A program made the translations under genes and the position numbers. From assembly GCA_916610825.1 (NCBI GenBank), contig OU744449.1, positions 3,856,001 through 3,920,000 on the forward strand: DNA of 64,000 bases, given 5' to 3'. Shown one piece after another: positions 46,601 to 58,382 of the stretch (within the stretch, counting starts at the first letter, position 1; each line of letters starts with the position of its first letter). The notes under the pieces were generated by a model. It saw nothing but the letters and a program-made list of their open reading frames with translations, made no database searches and was not told the DNA's origin. The stretch is from Haliclystus octoradiatus (taxonomy: Eukaryota > Cnidaria > Staurozoa > Stauromedusae > Haliclystidae).

Positions 46601-49600
46601 GTAGTTCAAACGTATCGTATTGTTTTGCTGTGTAACAACTTCGTAAACGGTACGCATTCCACAACGAAAGCACTTTTTCAATACGGATAAAAACCAATAC
46701 GGTATCGTGGAACTGGGGCCTATGTTTGAGAAATAACCAAGCAATTGAGATGATATTGCCCCACCGAAGGACGGTGTCCAGTCCATACAATGCTTCTATT
46801 TCTAGAGGATTGGCTCTTTTCCATACGAGCAATAACTGTAAATGCTCTTTACTGGATTCGTCCTCGACATTGCAGATCAATTTCAACAGATTTCATGGAA
46901 GATAGGCCTTGATTGTCAATGCGCAGTGGATAGTGATACGTATTAGAAATAACTATACAGTGTAACCCGCTTAATTGCGATTCGGATAAGTGAAATTCCC
47001 GGTTATCTGCAACGTGAATCTGAAAACCTATAAACTATTTTCTGTTCAAAGTTTGCTACGCAATTTCGGATAAGTGCAAATTTGGATTGTGCTACTGAAA
47101 TCGTTGGTAATTCTTACTTGCTCTTAAGTGGGTTACACTGTATTACGGTGTAGATATGACCTAATTACAGAGATGCCACCGAAAATCATTTAGACAAATG
47201 GCAACATTTTTCATATCCACGAAAATGTATTTTCGTATTTGTTAATATTCGGTAGTATCTAATTAAACCATGCGCCCGTCAAAGCGTTAAATGCAAAGGA
47301 ATCTTATTTTCCATGTCAAAAAGCTTCTAGCAAGTTGACCAGAATCCGCTTCGCTCCGAATTATTTGTGCGGCTCTCCACGCTCTATAGAACATTTCAGT
47401 CAACTTTCTATATTATCTTCAAGCTTTACAGTATAATTAACTTTCTACATTATCCTCTTTAAAGTTGTAACAGATTTGCGGATCAGATTCCGCTTCCCTC
47501 CGAGTTATTTGTGCGCCTCTCTGTGCTCTGGAACATCTCAGGCAACTTCAAAAGTGTCTTTCCAATTCTTAAAATTTGATCAGATTTCGTCTGCCCCTGA
47601 AGTGTTTGAGTATATCTATATTCGTCAACTTTTTCTTAGGAAGTTACATAACTATTTTTTAGCAAATTATTTCAATGCCCTGATATCATCAATGCTTAAA
47701 TATTAATGGGCGTGAATTAATGAGTGTATGGCGGGGTTTTACTTTGTGATGTAATGTCCGATGAAGGAAGATAAAACAACTGGTTATCAAATAAATCGTA
47801 TGTCGGTCACGTTCAATCATAATAACTTCTCACGTATAGGTTTGTAAATCTTTCAAGTCCAATATTATAATGATTAAATTTGATTATAATAAGAAAGTTA
47901 TATAATGTTGTGTAAGTTGTCTTACTGATTGAACATATGGCTCAATGCTATACAGCAGAGCTTTAAATAATATTATATAAATATGAAGTCAAAAATCAGA
48001 CAATCATGTTTAATAAAAAAGTTATAATGTCTGTTATTGTTGGTGTTTGTATTACAATGTAACAGTGTAGAGTGCTCATTCATTACTATTATTGCAAACG
48101 TTTTCAAATGGCCCACCATGATCAGCAAGTTGTTTGCACGGTGTTGGATAAATGTGTCCACGAATTCCATAATCGCATATCGGATAATTACGGTAATAAG
48201 AACATAACGGATAAATGCAGACCCGGATAAGTTTCCGATTATCTGCAGCGCGCTCTCGAAATCATAAAATACATTTATTGGTCAAATCTTTGTTAAAGAA
48301 TTTCGTATAAGTGCAAATTCAGATGAGTTCAATGGAAATTAAATTTGCAATTTTGACATCAACTCGAGCGCGTTATACACCATAGTTTATATAGTAGTTT
48401 ATTCACGGTAACACCGTTGATATAAGCATGCTGCAATATAGGTATAGCCTATATATAGGATAATTTTAGTTTTCATGATGGTATATGCGATAAAAGACAC
48501 ACAATAATTGGCGCAACAGTTTCGATTTAATCTAAAATCATCTTCAGGCAATGTAAAAAGAGAGAGTTAAAAAGTTACATGAATATTTATTACAACATAT
48601 AAGATAACAACAGTTAGATTTAGCGTAACTATGAATATGGAATAGTAATAGTTTAGAACAAATTGACAAACAGAAAAACTAAGTACGGATATACTATAAG
48701 ACAGATACAATGAAATAATTTTTACAACCAATTATTGTGTGTTTTTTATCGCATATACCATTATGGAATTCATGTCAAGTAAACCTTTACAAAGATTTTA
48801 GTTTTTGCAAATAAATTTCATGATAGCTATATTATAATAAGTGTTAATTTTACAAATCTGATTTAATATAAGCAGTGCCAATTAATTAAATGGTTAACAC
48901 AAATTTCTAATTTTGTACGATAAATAATTTACAACAGACGATTTTTATCTAACATTTATATCAAATGTTAACTATGCTTATTAGCTGTTTCGGAATTAAA
49001 GATCAGTGAATATGATAAAGTTTATCTCTATCAAAGTTGAAAGGCATATGCGACCGCAGTTTTCTCACGTTAAAAATAAAAACAACCGTAAAAAGGTTTA
49101 AGCTGCATCAGTGTAAATAGGAATGTAGATGGTGTCGCCCTACCGAAGGCACCCGTACCACTCCTCCATTTCTAGAGGACTGGCTTTTTTCGCTGAGAGC
49201 AATGATTTTAAACGCTGTTTGTTGATCTCAGCCGCGACACTGCAGATCAATTTCAACAGATTTCATGGCAGATAGGTCTCGCTTGTCAATGCGCAACGAT
49301 GCGCCGTAGCTACTCACAATGCAATTCCCTCTGGACCATTCCATCCACCATCCTCAGATGATACTCATTTGATGTTACAAATAAAGTCGAAGCTGAGTTG
49401 ACCTTCAGAGGATTTGAACCACAGTCGATCAGATCTGATCCGATCTGAAGTTCTGCTGCTCTGCCATCTGAGCTAATCCTCCTCTGCATGAATGTGCCAC
49501 ATTGAAAAACAAATAAGTTTTCGTAAATATTTCCTAGTAAATATAAAATACGTCAAGCTAATAATCGATCAATCAATAGAGCCAATAGAACTTCCAAAAT

Positions 49601-50419
49601 TAAATTGCTGCAGCTACAGCAATAGGATCGACTCATAATAATTAGAAACTCAACATTTTTATCTAAAATCAACCAGAACATAATCATTTACCAAATTCAA
49701 CATTGTAATGTAGCATAATATAGATTAGAAGAAACAAATAGTTTCTTAACAAACAGTCAATGTAAAACCTTATTACATTTTGAAAATTGAATTTTCCAAT
49801 CTTGGAGAACATCTGCTGGAGGTAAAACATTTGATGCACGCAAATATATTTTTTAGATTACCAGGTAAAAGAATTATATCAGATGGGAGATATGATGAGG
49901 GGTAACTGCCATTGTGCTTCGATATGGTCGTTCAAATGGAACTTTGGCAGAAAGACCATAAAAATTTTCCACATTATGAAAAAGATACCCCAAATAATAT
50001 ATTTTTATGAATGACAGATTCAACCAAAACAAAAGAAAAAACAATTCATAGGCAAAATTTGTTTTGCAAAATGAAAACTTGCAAAAGCGTCAAATGGATA
50101 CCTCAAAAAATTTTCACGACTGTAAGTATACCCTAAAAATTTTTTCAAGATTTTGAAAAAGGTACCCTATAATATTTGAACGTCCCCGTATACCAAAAGT
50201 ATAGAAGTTACCCCCCCCCCCCGGATTTGAGAGGCTTTAAAAATTGAGATTCGCTATTCTCTTTTTGTTGCAGCTGCCAAGAAAAGGATAGTGATTCCAA
50301 TCGTATACAGGAAATGTGAAATACCAAAAACATTAAAATTATTATATCATTTAGATTATACAGATGAAACTCTAAGAGGATATTTTTATCCTAGATTAAT
50401 TAAATCGTTAATATCATGA
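37608..50419 (+). CDS. MYD88: MYD88 innate immune adaptor (death domain + TIR)
   Basis: Links Toll-like/IL-1-type receptors to IRAK kinases in the cytoplasm (family knowledge). Exons 37608-37914, 40682-40732, 43062-43328, 50274-50419; every junction is phase 1, total 256 residues. Exon 1 holds the death domain (RDLERLSILLRPSS, DWRSFADIIGFTVEEIRWLE, ELADIYSRLQK). Exon 2 is a 17-residue linker (the intermediate domain). Exons 3-4 give the TIR domain: box 1 YDVFISY (124-130), box 2 KDFLPGY with BB-loop Pro163, then KKVIVVLSENYVKCEMCEYQ, IVIPIVYRKC and a box-3-like YFYPRLIKSL. Box 2 has Lys where Arg is usual and box 3 has FY for FW. Human MYD88 is 296 residues, so linker and N terminus are shorter here. 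AATAAA lies about 32-36 nt after the stop. Intron 3 is 6.9 kb, intron 1 holds a TRIM. Confidence 0.95.
38017..38216 (-). repeat. TGGCGTA-rich dispersed repeat
   Basis: Reverse of the unit at about 761-960: GTGGAATACTTGAATTTCAA at one end and ATACCGGATATATCCTGCG at the other. In MYD88 intron 1. Confidence 0.6.
38534..38892 (-). mobile_element. tRNA-derived SINE, full length, inserted into a Tigger-like MITE
   Basis: Same 360-bp SINE as 28162, tRNA head on the right. Flanks TGAAAGAGT on both sides; these are the middle of a Tigger-like MITE whose halves lie at about 38468-38525 and 38893-38967. Confidence 0.85.
39065..40083 (+). mobile_element. TRIM: miniature LTR retrotransposon, 1,019 bp
   Basis: Two 208-bp LTRs (39065-39272 and 39876-40083) beginning TGTTGTG and ending GACA, differing at two positions. 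A perfect 5-bp duplication ACAAC flanks the element. A primer-binding-site-like TTTGGCGTCCCTTATTGGGC follows the 5' LTR by one base, and the purine tract GGAAGGGGGA precedes the 3' LTR. The 603-bp interior has no gag or pol, only a 19-bp tandem repeat. The LTR carries AATAAA and a palindromic CRE, TGACGTCA. Young insertion, in MYD88 intron 1, same strand as the gene. Confidence 0.92.
39541..39760. repeat. 19-bp tandem repeat inside the TRIM
   Basis: About eleven units of GCTGAAACATGCAAGGAAT with variants; produces spurious minus-strand ORFs rich in HVSA and CMF. Confidence 0.9.
40090..40256. mobile_element. CAGGGTCCGAC-type MITE
   Basis: AGCATCCGACAAAAGATTTA to CACTTTTGTCGGACCCTG; starts within a few bases of the TRIM's 3' target duplication. 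Confidence 0.65.
40798..41035 (+). mobile_element. tRNA-derived SINE with a GGAAGGGCATCTGGCC tail
   Basis: Head has a B-box-like GGGTTCATCCC; it is followed by CAGGAAGGGCATCTGGCCAT, a tail motif widespread among animal SINEs that borrow an RTE-type LINE machinery, then a CTAACCAA short tandem. Distinct from the 360-bp SINE. In MYD88 intron 2. Confidence 0.6.
41420..41533. mobile_element. Pogo/Tigger-like MITE (partial)
   Basis: Ends GCTGGCTGTTATATACAGGTTTCACTG then TA on the right; left end eroded. Confidence 0.6.
41566..41680. repeat. 115-bp near-perfect hairpin
   Basis: ATAAACTTAGACAACACTTA and CAACCGCGATAGTTTAAGTT on the left pair with their reverse complement on the right; arms about 47 bp, loop about 20. 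No clear target duplication. Confidence 0.8.
42905..42995. mobile_element. Pogo/Tigger-like MITE (half copy)
   Basis: TTTTAGACATTGCAAGAGTG through CCATTGTAAAATGCTTGACTGTG. It ends about 70 bp before MYD88 exon 3. Another scrap is at 42290-42365. Confidence 0.55.
43618..43991 (+). mobile_element. tRNA-derived SINE, full length, reference copy
   Basis: Head GGGGTGATTAGCTCAGTTGG with A box, and GGTTCAAATCC as B box; body CATGAAATCTGTTGAAATTG; tail TGCCTTCGGTAGGGCGACAC. Flanked by GAACTAGTTC / GAATTAGTTC (one mismatch). In MYD88 intron 3. The head still folds roughly like a tRNA but the anticodon arm is altered. Confidence 0.88.
44920..45062. repeat. Short minisatellite, GGATCGTTGCGC
   Basis: About four to five units of 28-33 bp with GGATCGTTGCGCAAATACCG and GGATTGGTTGACC; markedly more GC-rich than its surroundings. 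Confidence 0.8.
45723..46036. mobile_element. Dispersed MITE, GGTATACGG family, copy 1
   Basis: GGTATACGGAGACGCTCAAA and AAGGGTACCTTTTTCAAAAT match, in reverse, the copy at 49895-50224. Confidence 0.65.
46320..46719. mobile_element. 400-bp MITE with CTATG duplication
   Basis: Ends GCCCCAGCGATGCCGTATTG and CAATACGGTATCGTGGAAC...CTGGGGC; 5-bp direct repeat CTATG on both sides. The interior is full of CGTATTG/CAATACG variants. Superfamily not identified. Confidence 0.75.
46750..46928 (-). mobile_element. tRNA-derived SINE, tail half only
   Basis: CCCCACCGAAGGACGG through ATTGTCAATGCGCA corresponds to the 3' half of the 360-bp SINE; the tRNA head is absent. Confidence 0.75.
46958..47139. mobile_element. 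GTGTAACCCGCTTAA MITE (TA duplication)
   Basis: 182 bp, CAGTGTAACCCGCTTAATTG to CTTAAGTGGGTTACACTG, TA on both sides. CAGT ends again suggest a pogo/Tigger relative. Eroded relatives at 15060-15240 and 48165-48385. Confidence 0.75.
47335..47550. repeat. Direct repeat, about 140-bp period
   Basis: CCGCTTCGCTCCGAATTATTTGTGCG at 47347 and CCGCTTCCCTCCGAGTTATTTGTGCG at 47490 with matching CTCT...GCTCT...GAACAT after each. Confidence 0.65.
48478..48763. mobile_element. Element with about 32-bp inverted repeats, GGTATATGCGATAAAAGA
   Basis: Left ATGGTATATGCGATAAAAGA CACACAATAATTGG returns inverted at 48729-48763. The left part, read on the minus strand, has CTGAAGATGATT...AAATCGAAAC, a stem-loop seen in Penelope-like and other retroelement ends. 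Confidence 0.65.
49126..49490 (-). mobile_element. tRNA-derived SINE, full length
   Basis: GTCGCCCTACCGAAGGCACC on the left through GCTCTGCCATCTGAGCTAAT on the right, matching the family throughout. In MYD88 intron 3. Confidence 0.85.
49895..50224. mobile_element. GGTATACGG family MITE, copy 2, abutting MYD88 exon 4
   Basis: Reverse of 45723-46036; ends in ATACCAAAAGTATAGAAGTTA and a run of 14 C at about 50212-50224. It stops about 50 bp before exon 4. Confidence 0.65.
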
Positions 50420-50849
50420 TTAAGTTTACAACGAATATATAATTTTATTTAATAAATAAAGTCAAAGACTACTTTCTTTACTATTACTAATGGTGTCCCG
50501 ATTAAACTAAAAATTAGATTTTCTGATGATTGCTTGTAGCAAAACTAATAGTAACATTAAGAATATGTTTGACTCCTTTTATTATTATATTTAGCCCGAG
50601 TTTAGCCCGGCAATTGCTGACATCGAGCAATATATTTTTTATTTGATAATTTCTAATAGTTTAATTTTTCATCAGTTGTATTCGCTATACTAATGATAAT
50701 TGTTTTAAAAGAAGAAGAATGCAAATTTTAAATATGTTAGGATTCAATTTGCGTACAATGTTGATGTTTGTCGTTGATTGCTAACGTACATTATGGCGTA
50801 TCGCCGTCCATATCGCCTATATCGAAGCCCTCATTACTCCCCTTACCGA

Positions 50850-51447
<598 letters not shown>

Positions 51448-52107
51448 GCAATGAGTGTAGTCCATTATGGACCTTCTATGATAAAACTTTCAGATCACTT
51501 ATAATTAAACAATTGACTAAGCTGACTATCGCTGTATAATACGGAGTATGAACTCTGGAGGAGAACATGAGACACACTACGCATTGAAACGATGTAGCAT
51601 TTATCAATACATCTTAATCATTCCTTTAATAAAAATTTAAATTATTTCACATCAATTGAGTCGATTGAAATGTATAATTTAACGTAGCTATCTACATAGA
51701 AAAAACTTTATTTTATGTGCTGAAAGGAAGCCAGCACATTAATTATTATAAATTACAAATATTCAGTCAAATTTCGAAATCTGAAACTATTCATAAAAAA
51801 TCACTTCAAATCCGATCCGATCCGAAGACGTAAAATATTAACCCGAATCTGACCCGATACGATCGGATCGCGTTCGGTTCTAATTCATAAATCTTTATTG
51901 CAATATATACAACACTGATGTGGTGTTCACAAAATAACGCCGTCAAGGTGTGGCCGGTCAAACTCGTGGCATTGCATGCAATATATTCAATATTAATTTG
52001 ATTTAGCTTCGAAAAGACACATGGTCCACTAATTTCTGTTATTAACATGATCAAACGATATCTTCATATTAAAAAAAAAATAAGAAAAATCGTTGATAAA
52101 AAGTTGC

Positions 52108-52180
52108 CGAACGGCGGATTTGAACTGACGACCCTGATATTGTGGGACCGGAGCAATAACCAATGAGCCATTGCCTTACT
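52108..52180 (-). pseudogene. tRNA-like sequence
   Basis: On the minus strand ATGGCTCATTGGTTATTGC (A-box-like) and AGTTCAAATCCGCC (B-box-like) at correct spacing. D- and acceptor-stem pairing is poor, so a pseudogene or SINE head is likelier than a tRNA gene. Confidence 0.35.
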
Positions 52181-55100
52181 TGTTATTAAAGGCGCTTTAA
52201 CTGACGTAATCAACAAACCTACTGCTTCGACAACGTATTATTGAACAAGGCCGGCACACGCGCGTGTAATTGAAAATCAAATTAAATATATAATCTGAAA
52301 ATATTATGATATGATAGTATATGAGCCTATATATTTTTGATCTTTGCAATCTCAGCAAGCAAGCCTGTGATTTTTATGGCAGTCTATCAAAATATTAAGA
52401 GTTCGTTGAAAATAAAATTTTATAAGTAAAAAAAAGATCTGAAAAATTGGCCTGATAGTGCTTCTTGTTATCAAATTTTCCAGAATAATAGCATCAAAAT
52501 TCTTTGAAAAGAAATAAAATTCTATAATAAATTGCTATACTAATTCGATATTGATATTATGTTACATCTTGTTGTCAATATTTCTACGCGCTATACATTA
52601 CAGATGTCGAATGAAAGTAAAGACGATTATGAATAAATTAATTATTTTGATAGAAAAACGAAAACAACTCATTTTGCCAGATTCGTGATATGCATATTTA
52701 TTCAGAATTTATTTGAAAAGGACGCGATGGTTTATAGAGTGGAAATGTTTAGTGCAGCTTCAAAGATATAAAATACCATAGCTGATGGTAGTATTTAAAT
52801 GCTCATGTTATGATGTCTGACGAAAAGGATAATTTACTATGTAGAAAATGAATCTACTTTACCATGCATTTGATCACGATATGAAATGATCATTTTTGTC
52901 AGAATTATTTCGAATAAAAGACAATCTTTATTTTATTCTTATCGGGCGTACATTCTCCTTCGATAAAATATGGTTGTTAACTTATTATTGATTGGTGTAT
53001 TAACTCAGAGAACCCGCTATTATGTATTTAAATGTTGTTCGGAGATTATGCCGCTCGTATAGTTTTTATTTGGATCTCATTTGGAAAATGGTAAGATGTA
53101 TTTTAATAAATATTGTTTGCTATGATCGATTATTTCATGCAACCTTTTCGCTTTTTATTTTTGTAACACAAGGTTTGTTACACTCATCCAAACTGTATTA
53201 ACTATTTAAAAATGTTTTTAAATTATGTTTTTGTGCTTTTAAATTCAAAGCAAAATTTTTGAACGCTGAAAATATTAAAATTATTATTATTTATCACAAA
53301 TCATACGCTCAATTCAATTTAACTTTATTAAATTTGATATACCTGAAATTAACTTTATTAAATGTTGATCAACGATAATAACAAGACACCGCTATTTTTA
53401 TTCTCGAAACTGTAGTAACATACTGTGTCTTATTCTTATAGCAAGTCAACAAAATGAAATTTTAATTTTAATCGATGCTTTAATTTTAATCGTTAATTAT
53501 GGAAGCAAAATCTGAAAATAAAAGCCTGCCTGCTCGAAACCAAATGATTCATATTTTTATATTATATAATAAATTATAGAAATACTTTTGTGCAATGCCT
53601 TGATTGATTCTAAACTCTATAATTTTAGACTGTAGACAGATAATCTGTTCGAACTTTGAATATTTTTTCGAATTAGTCGAACGCCAACGTCATTTTGAAA
53701 ATTCTTGCAAGTTAATTTGTTTTTATGCCCCGCGAAAGATTGTTCATTTCAAAACAGATTGTTTGCTCAGTGTTCTCACAAATTATATATCAAAATAGCC
53801 TTTTTAAAAGTGAAATGTTTTGTATCTCGATTTTGAGAAAAGTAATGAACGGCATTTTGTTTCATTAATAAATTAAATTAAGACCTAAAGTCTCTTTAAT
53901 TTCATAGCGTTTGTGCCGAGCTATATGTATTACTGATATCAACACTACATGAAATAGGTCTACGTTTCTTTGATTTCAAAACATATTTTGTCTGGCCTAG
54001 TTATACTGGTAATTCAATGTAATTCAGTATTTCGTATTGTTTTAATTATCATAAAACCGATTCAGTTTCAAGTTTCACTTGTTCAAACAATTTACACGCA
54101 GCTTTTAAATTCAAAGCAAAATATTTTTGTTCTGGAGAATTCAATTAGAAGTCGATTTGGCTGCCCGCTAGATTATCGACCTATGAAATTTTTCAAAATC
54201 TCTGAATTTTTTAATGTAATGATATCAAATAAAATATCAGATGAAGTATATTATTTTAAAACAACGTCATAGACCCATACTTTTCATACAACAAATTTGT
54301 TACTGTACACGGTTATCTCGACACAAATGTTTGCATAATTTCCCGACAACGGATTATCCGTATTATATCGCCAGTAAGACGTACATAAGTCGCGGACAGA
54401 CACAGAAATATCGAAATATCGAAATATCGAAATATAGAAATATAGAAATATAGAAATATTGTGATATATAAACAGACAGTATTATTAATATAAGTAGATA
54501 TAAGTAGATAGATTATTAGTTTCTACATTAGAACAACAGGAACTTTACTTATTGAGATTTCGCTCAAAATGTATTTATAAAAAAATCTTGATCTGCTCAA
54601 GGACCTTCAGTGATATAGTATTAGAACATAGTATTATCTCTGTTTAATCGGATCAGCAATCTAGAAGCTACCATCAGGAAATGTTTGTAATTTTAAATAG
54701 CAAACACTATACCGATTCAAATCATTAATCATGATTGTCACACGAACGATAATAATTTTAATTTTTGCTGGATTTTTTATAGTAATAATCGTAATCCAGA
54801 TAGAAATAAATAACTTATCAAAACATTTATTCGATATATTTGTCATATTTGTTATGGTCGTCAATTATATCCATTAAGTTTAGAATGAACTAATCATTAA
54901 CATGTCGATCATTGAACTTCGACCAATGAACTTCGACCAATGAACTTCGACCTTTACTAACCTCTATTATAAGATAACCTCAAATTCAGACATTACTTAA
55001 ATTTTATTGTATTTCACGGAAATGCATATTTACATATATATTGATTGTAATGAATGTTTTCATAGTTTTCTGCTTTACATTGAATGATTAAATATTTTTC

Positions 55101-55716
55101 TTGGTTAATTCATTGTTATGGATGAGTTGATTTTCTATTGCTGGTAACGAAGCATGGTAAGGTGAAATTTCTTCAAAAGGGCGTGACATGTTTTGCTTGT
55201 AACTTGTGTACGATTTGTTTATAGCTTGATTATAATTCCTTTGAAAACATTATTTTGAAAATATTCGTAGCATGGGTTATGAAAGAATTCTGAAATAATT
55301 ATCTGATAAACATTTTATATTTTTATATTAAATCACTCCATGTGTGTGGCATACAAATTTATTGTGAACAAATTGAAATCAACAATAATATCCTATATAC
55401 TGACTGTTGATCATTTATTTATTGCTAACGTTTATGATTTAAGCGCAACCATTCATCGGTGTAACACATGATTTACTTGACCTGTTTTTCATCCCAACTT
55501 AACACAAACAGTGCACGCAAACCAATGCAAAATGAAATCGCTTAAAGAAGATATAATTAACGTAGGCATAAAATATCAAGATGTTTCATTGTCAATTCAT
55601 TCGTAACATGTATTATTATATACACGATATAATAATATTTTCATTGTTCTGATTTCAATGCTGGAGCATATTCTGGGTAGCATTTCGCTAATATTATGGT
55701 TTAGATTATGGTCGTT

Positions 55717-55995
55717 TGCAGGGTGTCACAAAAATTTTGATCTTCCGGGAACTGTGTTGTTCGATTGTAAACCTTCTGGGATTGAATTTAGAATACTTCA
55801 TAGTTTCGAATAATTGATTTCAACATTCCAGAAATTTGAATTTGAAGCAAGAATCATGGATTTCAAAACATAAAATCCAAAAATAATAAATTTTGAATAA
55901 GAAAATAATCAAGTTAAGATTGGAAACCTTCTGATTTTCTGCTGGCCTTCCGGGAACCAGGTTCCCAGGATCCTGCACTTTGTGACAGCCTGGCT
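55717..55995. mobile_element. CAGGGTGTCACAAAA element
   Basis: GCAGGGTGTCACAAAAATTT and TTTGTGACAGCCTGGC form imperfect inverted ends about 280 bp apart, with ATCTTCCGGGAAC / GGTTCCCAGGATCC inside. Possibly a distant relative of the CAGGGTCCGAC MITE. Confidence 0.5.
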
Positions 55996-56104
55996 CGTTT
56001 TATTGTAATTTACTTATTCCTTTTTTTAATAATAGCTATGCAAATGCTTGTAATGATGAACGTGCCTTCCTATATATTATAAAGGGAATTACATGTACGG
56101 CGAG

Positions 56105-56515
56105 AGATGTACAGGAGCCCTAGTCAAACTCCAACTCCGGTAGGAGTATCCATATTTCAACAGGAGCCGGACTGGAGTAAATTTTTTTTGCAAGGCAAGA
56201 GTCAGAGCCGGGCTTTATAGAATGCAATCCTGCTAATTTCTTGCTAAGCATCGCAGAGTGAAAATTATTTACATCATTCTACATAGAGGTTGGATTCAAT
56301 TATGGCTACGTATTACAGATTATTTTTATTTGTTTTCTACATTTCTATGTTTGCTTAATTTTGGGTTGATAAATTAATCGATTTTCGGACTTTTTACAGG
56401 AGTTTGTCTGAGTATTTTAGAGCCCGAGTCGGAGATGGATTCGATTTTTCTTACATTTCCGGAGCTTAACGCTTGCAATCTGAAATTTCTGACTCCATAC
56501 ACCTCTGATGCGCGG
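56105..56515. mobile_element. Probable MITE rich in GGAGTC/GACTCC motifs
   Basis: CAGGAGCCCTAGTCAAACTC at the left and CTGACTCCATACACCTCTG at the right, with repeated GGAGCC and AGTCGGAG. This style is common in hAT-derived elements; no clean duplication found. Confidence 0.4.
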
Positions 56516-57943
56516 TACTAACTACAGTACAAATGATCTTCAAGTAAAACATCCCAAACATCAATATACAGTTACTTATACAGTAATGAAATATGTTCAA
56601 TATTGATTTCGTACGTTCGTTGTGCATGCGCACCACTAAAGACTCACAGATTGATTAGATTGTCTAAAATGTCTTTCCCTATTTACCTGTAATGTTATGA
56701 GAGCCCCCAGGGGGTTGTTCCCATGGATCAATAGCATATTACTTGAATTAAGAATTGACACATATATATACATGTAACACATTGTTTCCTTGTAAATTAG
56801 GTGCTTGCTTGTTCCCTAATATCAACGATGCATTAAATGAGTACATTTAATTGTGTTTTATTCTAATTATTCATTGGTGCTCTTATATATTCTTTAATGA
56901 CAAATCATCATCATCGAATTAACTGTATAAACATATTATTTTACAGTATCGTTAGTAGTGTTTCTTATGTGTGTACATTATTAACAGATATATAGTTGCT
57001 ATTATAATAATTGTATATAATGTACAACTTATACAATCGTTTTCGTTATGGTGTGAAATTGGTTTCATCGAGATAGGAAAACAATTGTTGAATTTCTATT
57101 GGCAGTCATTCGCCGCTTTTTATTGAAATGATCCTGTTTGAAGCGGTCATATAAAGAGAAAAATATTTTAATGCAGCCGTTTTGACTTGAAGTGAGTTGT
57201 TTTTGTCAGCCTATGGACCTATGTTACATGAATTAAGAATGACAGAGCCGCTTAACTGCTGTGGGTATTGTATAGATGTATTGAAGTTTTTAAGGAGCTC
57301 TCTTGATTGGTTTGTAAATTCTGATTGGCTCAAATGACAGCAGCATATAAATTTAAATAATATACATAGTGGTTGTTTGGTTGGCGATCGATTTTTATAA
57401 AATTGGACCAGCAATAGTACTCCAATAAATCTCATTTCCTGAGCATAACAATTGCTTGTTGAATTGAACATATGAATCCGATCCTATATGGTGGTTTATG
57501 GTTTCATGTTGGGCTGATTTTTATTCCTTAAAGCACAAGTCCGACTATTGACAACTGGCGCCATTGAACAATGAAACTATTCAATGAACGAGACATCCAC
57601 TAATCGCTTTATGACGATTTGTTTCTTTTCATATTTAAACCGTTTTATCGCCACACAGTTTATCAGATGTGAACGTTTTGGTAGAACACAGAACACGCTG
57701 CTTGTCCGTCGCGCCACTTACTACGTTGCTAGCAGAGACGTTGGAGCGTCCATACCTAGCCTACTGACGATTTATATTTTTTCAACTTCTGCTGTTATTC
57801 ATTCCAGGACGCGTATTTGGTTCATTGCAAGTCTAGCTTTTGACGCCCCCTTTCAGCTTGTGGTCGTTCTTCTGACCTATCAAGCGGGTTGCATATATCC
57901 TTTTTATGAGTCAAATTATGTGCCAACCAATGTGAAAAACGCC

Positions 57944-58382
57944 ATGTCGAGTAATAAGCGGAGACAAGATCGAAGCTTGTTAGAAAAAGTTGAAATCATT
58001 CGCGCTTGTGAACAAACAGGAGCAAGCCAGTCAAAACTTGCTTTACAATTTAGCGTAAGCAAATCTGTCGTAAGTCGCTTACTAAAGAAGAAAGATGAGA
58101 TATTATGTGAATACAGGAATGGTAAATATAGTGCCGAACGACGTCGATCAAGAGACGGCAAAGAACCAGAATTAGAAGATGCATTATATGCATGGTTTCA
58201 ACGTATGGTCTCTGAAGGAGCTCGTGTATCTGGGCCAATGTTTAAAGAGAAATCAATCGAATTGGCAGCGACGATGGGCAAAGAATTTACTCCGTCCGAC
58301 GGATGGCTAACACGTTGGAAACGTAGAAGAAATATTTCTGTTCGTAGAAAAATCAAAACCGAAGAACAAAATCATCAAAATG
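57944..58382 (+). CDS. CENP-B/Tigger-type DNA-binding domain protein, first coding exon
   Basis: Start chosen at MSSNKRR; the in-frame 120 codons upstream look like noise. Residues 4-57 (RRQDRSLLEKVEIIRACE, SKLALQFSVSKSVVSRLLKK) match the CENP-B N-terminal (psq-type) helix-turn-helix. Residues about 75-145 (LEDALYAWFQRMVSEGARVS, FKEKSIELAATM, SDGWLTRWKRR) match the CENP-B-type second helix-turn-helix. A donor (AATG|GTATTT) follows at 58383 in phase 1; otherwise the frame runs on to 58540 in intron-like sequence. No DDE transposase domain is visible to the window end. It is either the first exon of a domesticated pogo-derived gene or a broken transposon. A phase-compatible but unproven exon lies at 63489-63657. 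Confidence 0.75.

Noticed and set aside
57584..57943. In-frame upstream extension of the CENP-B-like protein
   Set aside because: Composition is unlike the domain that follows and there is no family match; MSSNKRR at 57944 fits the CENP-B N terminus.
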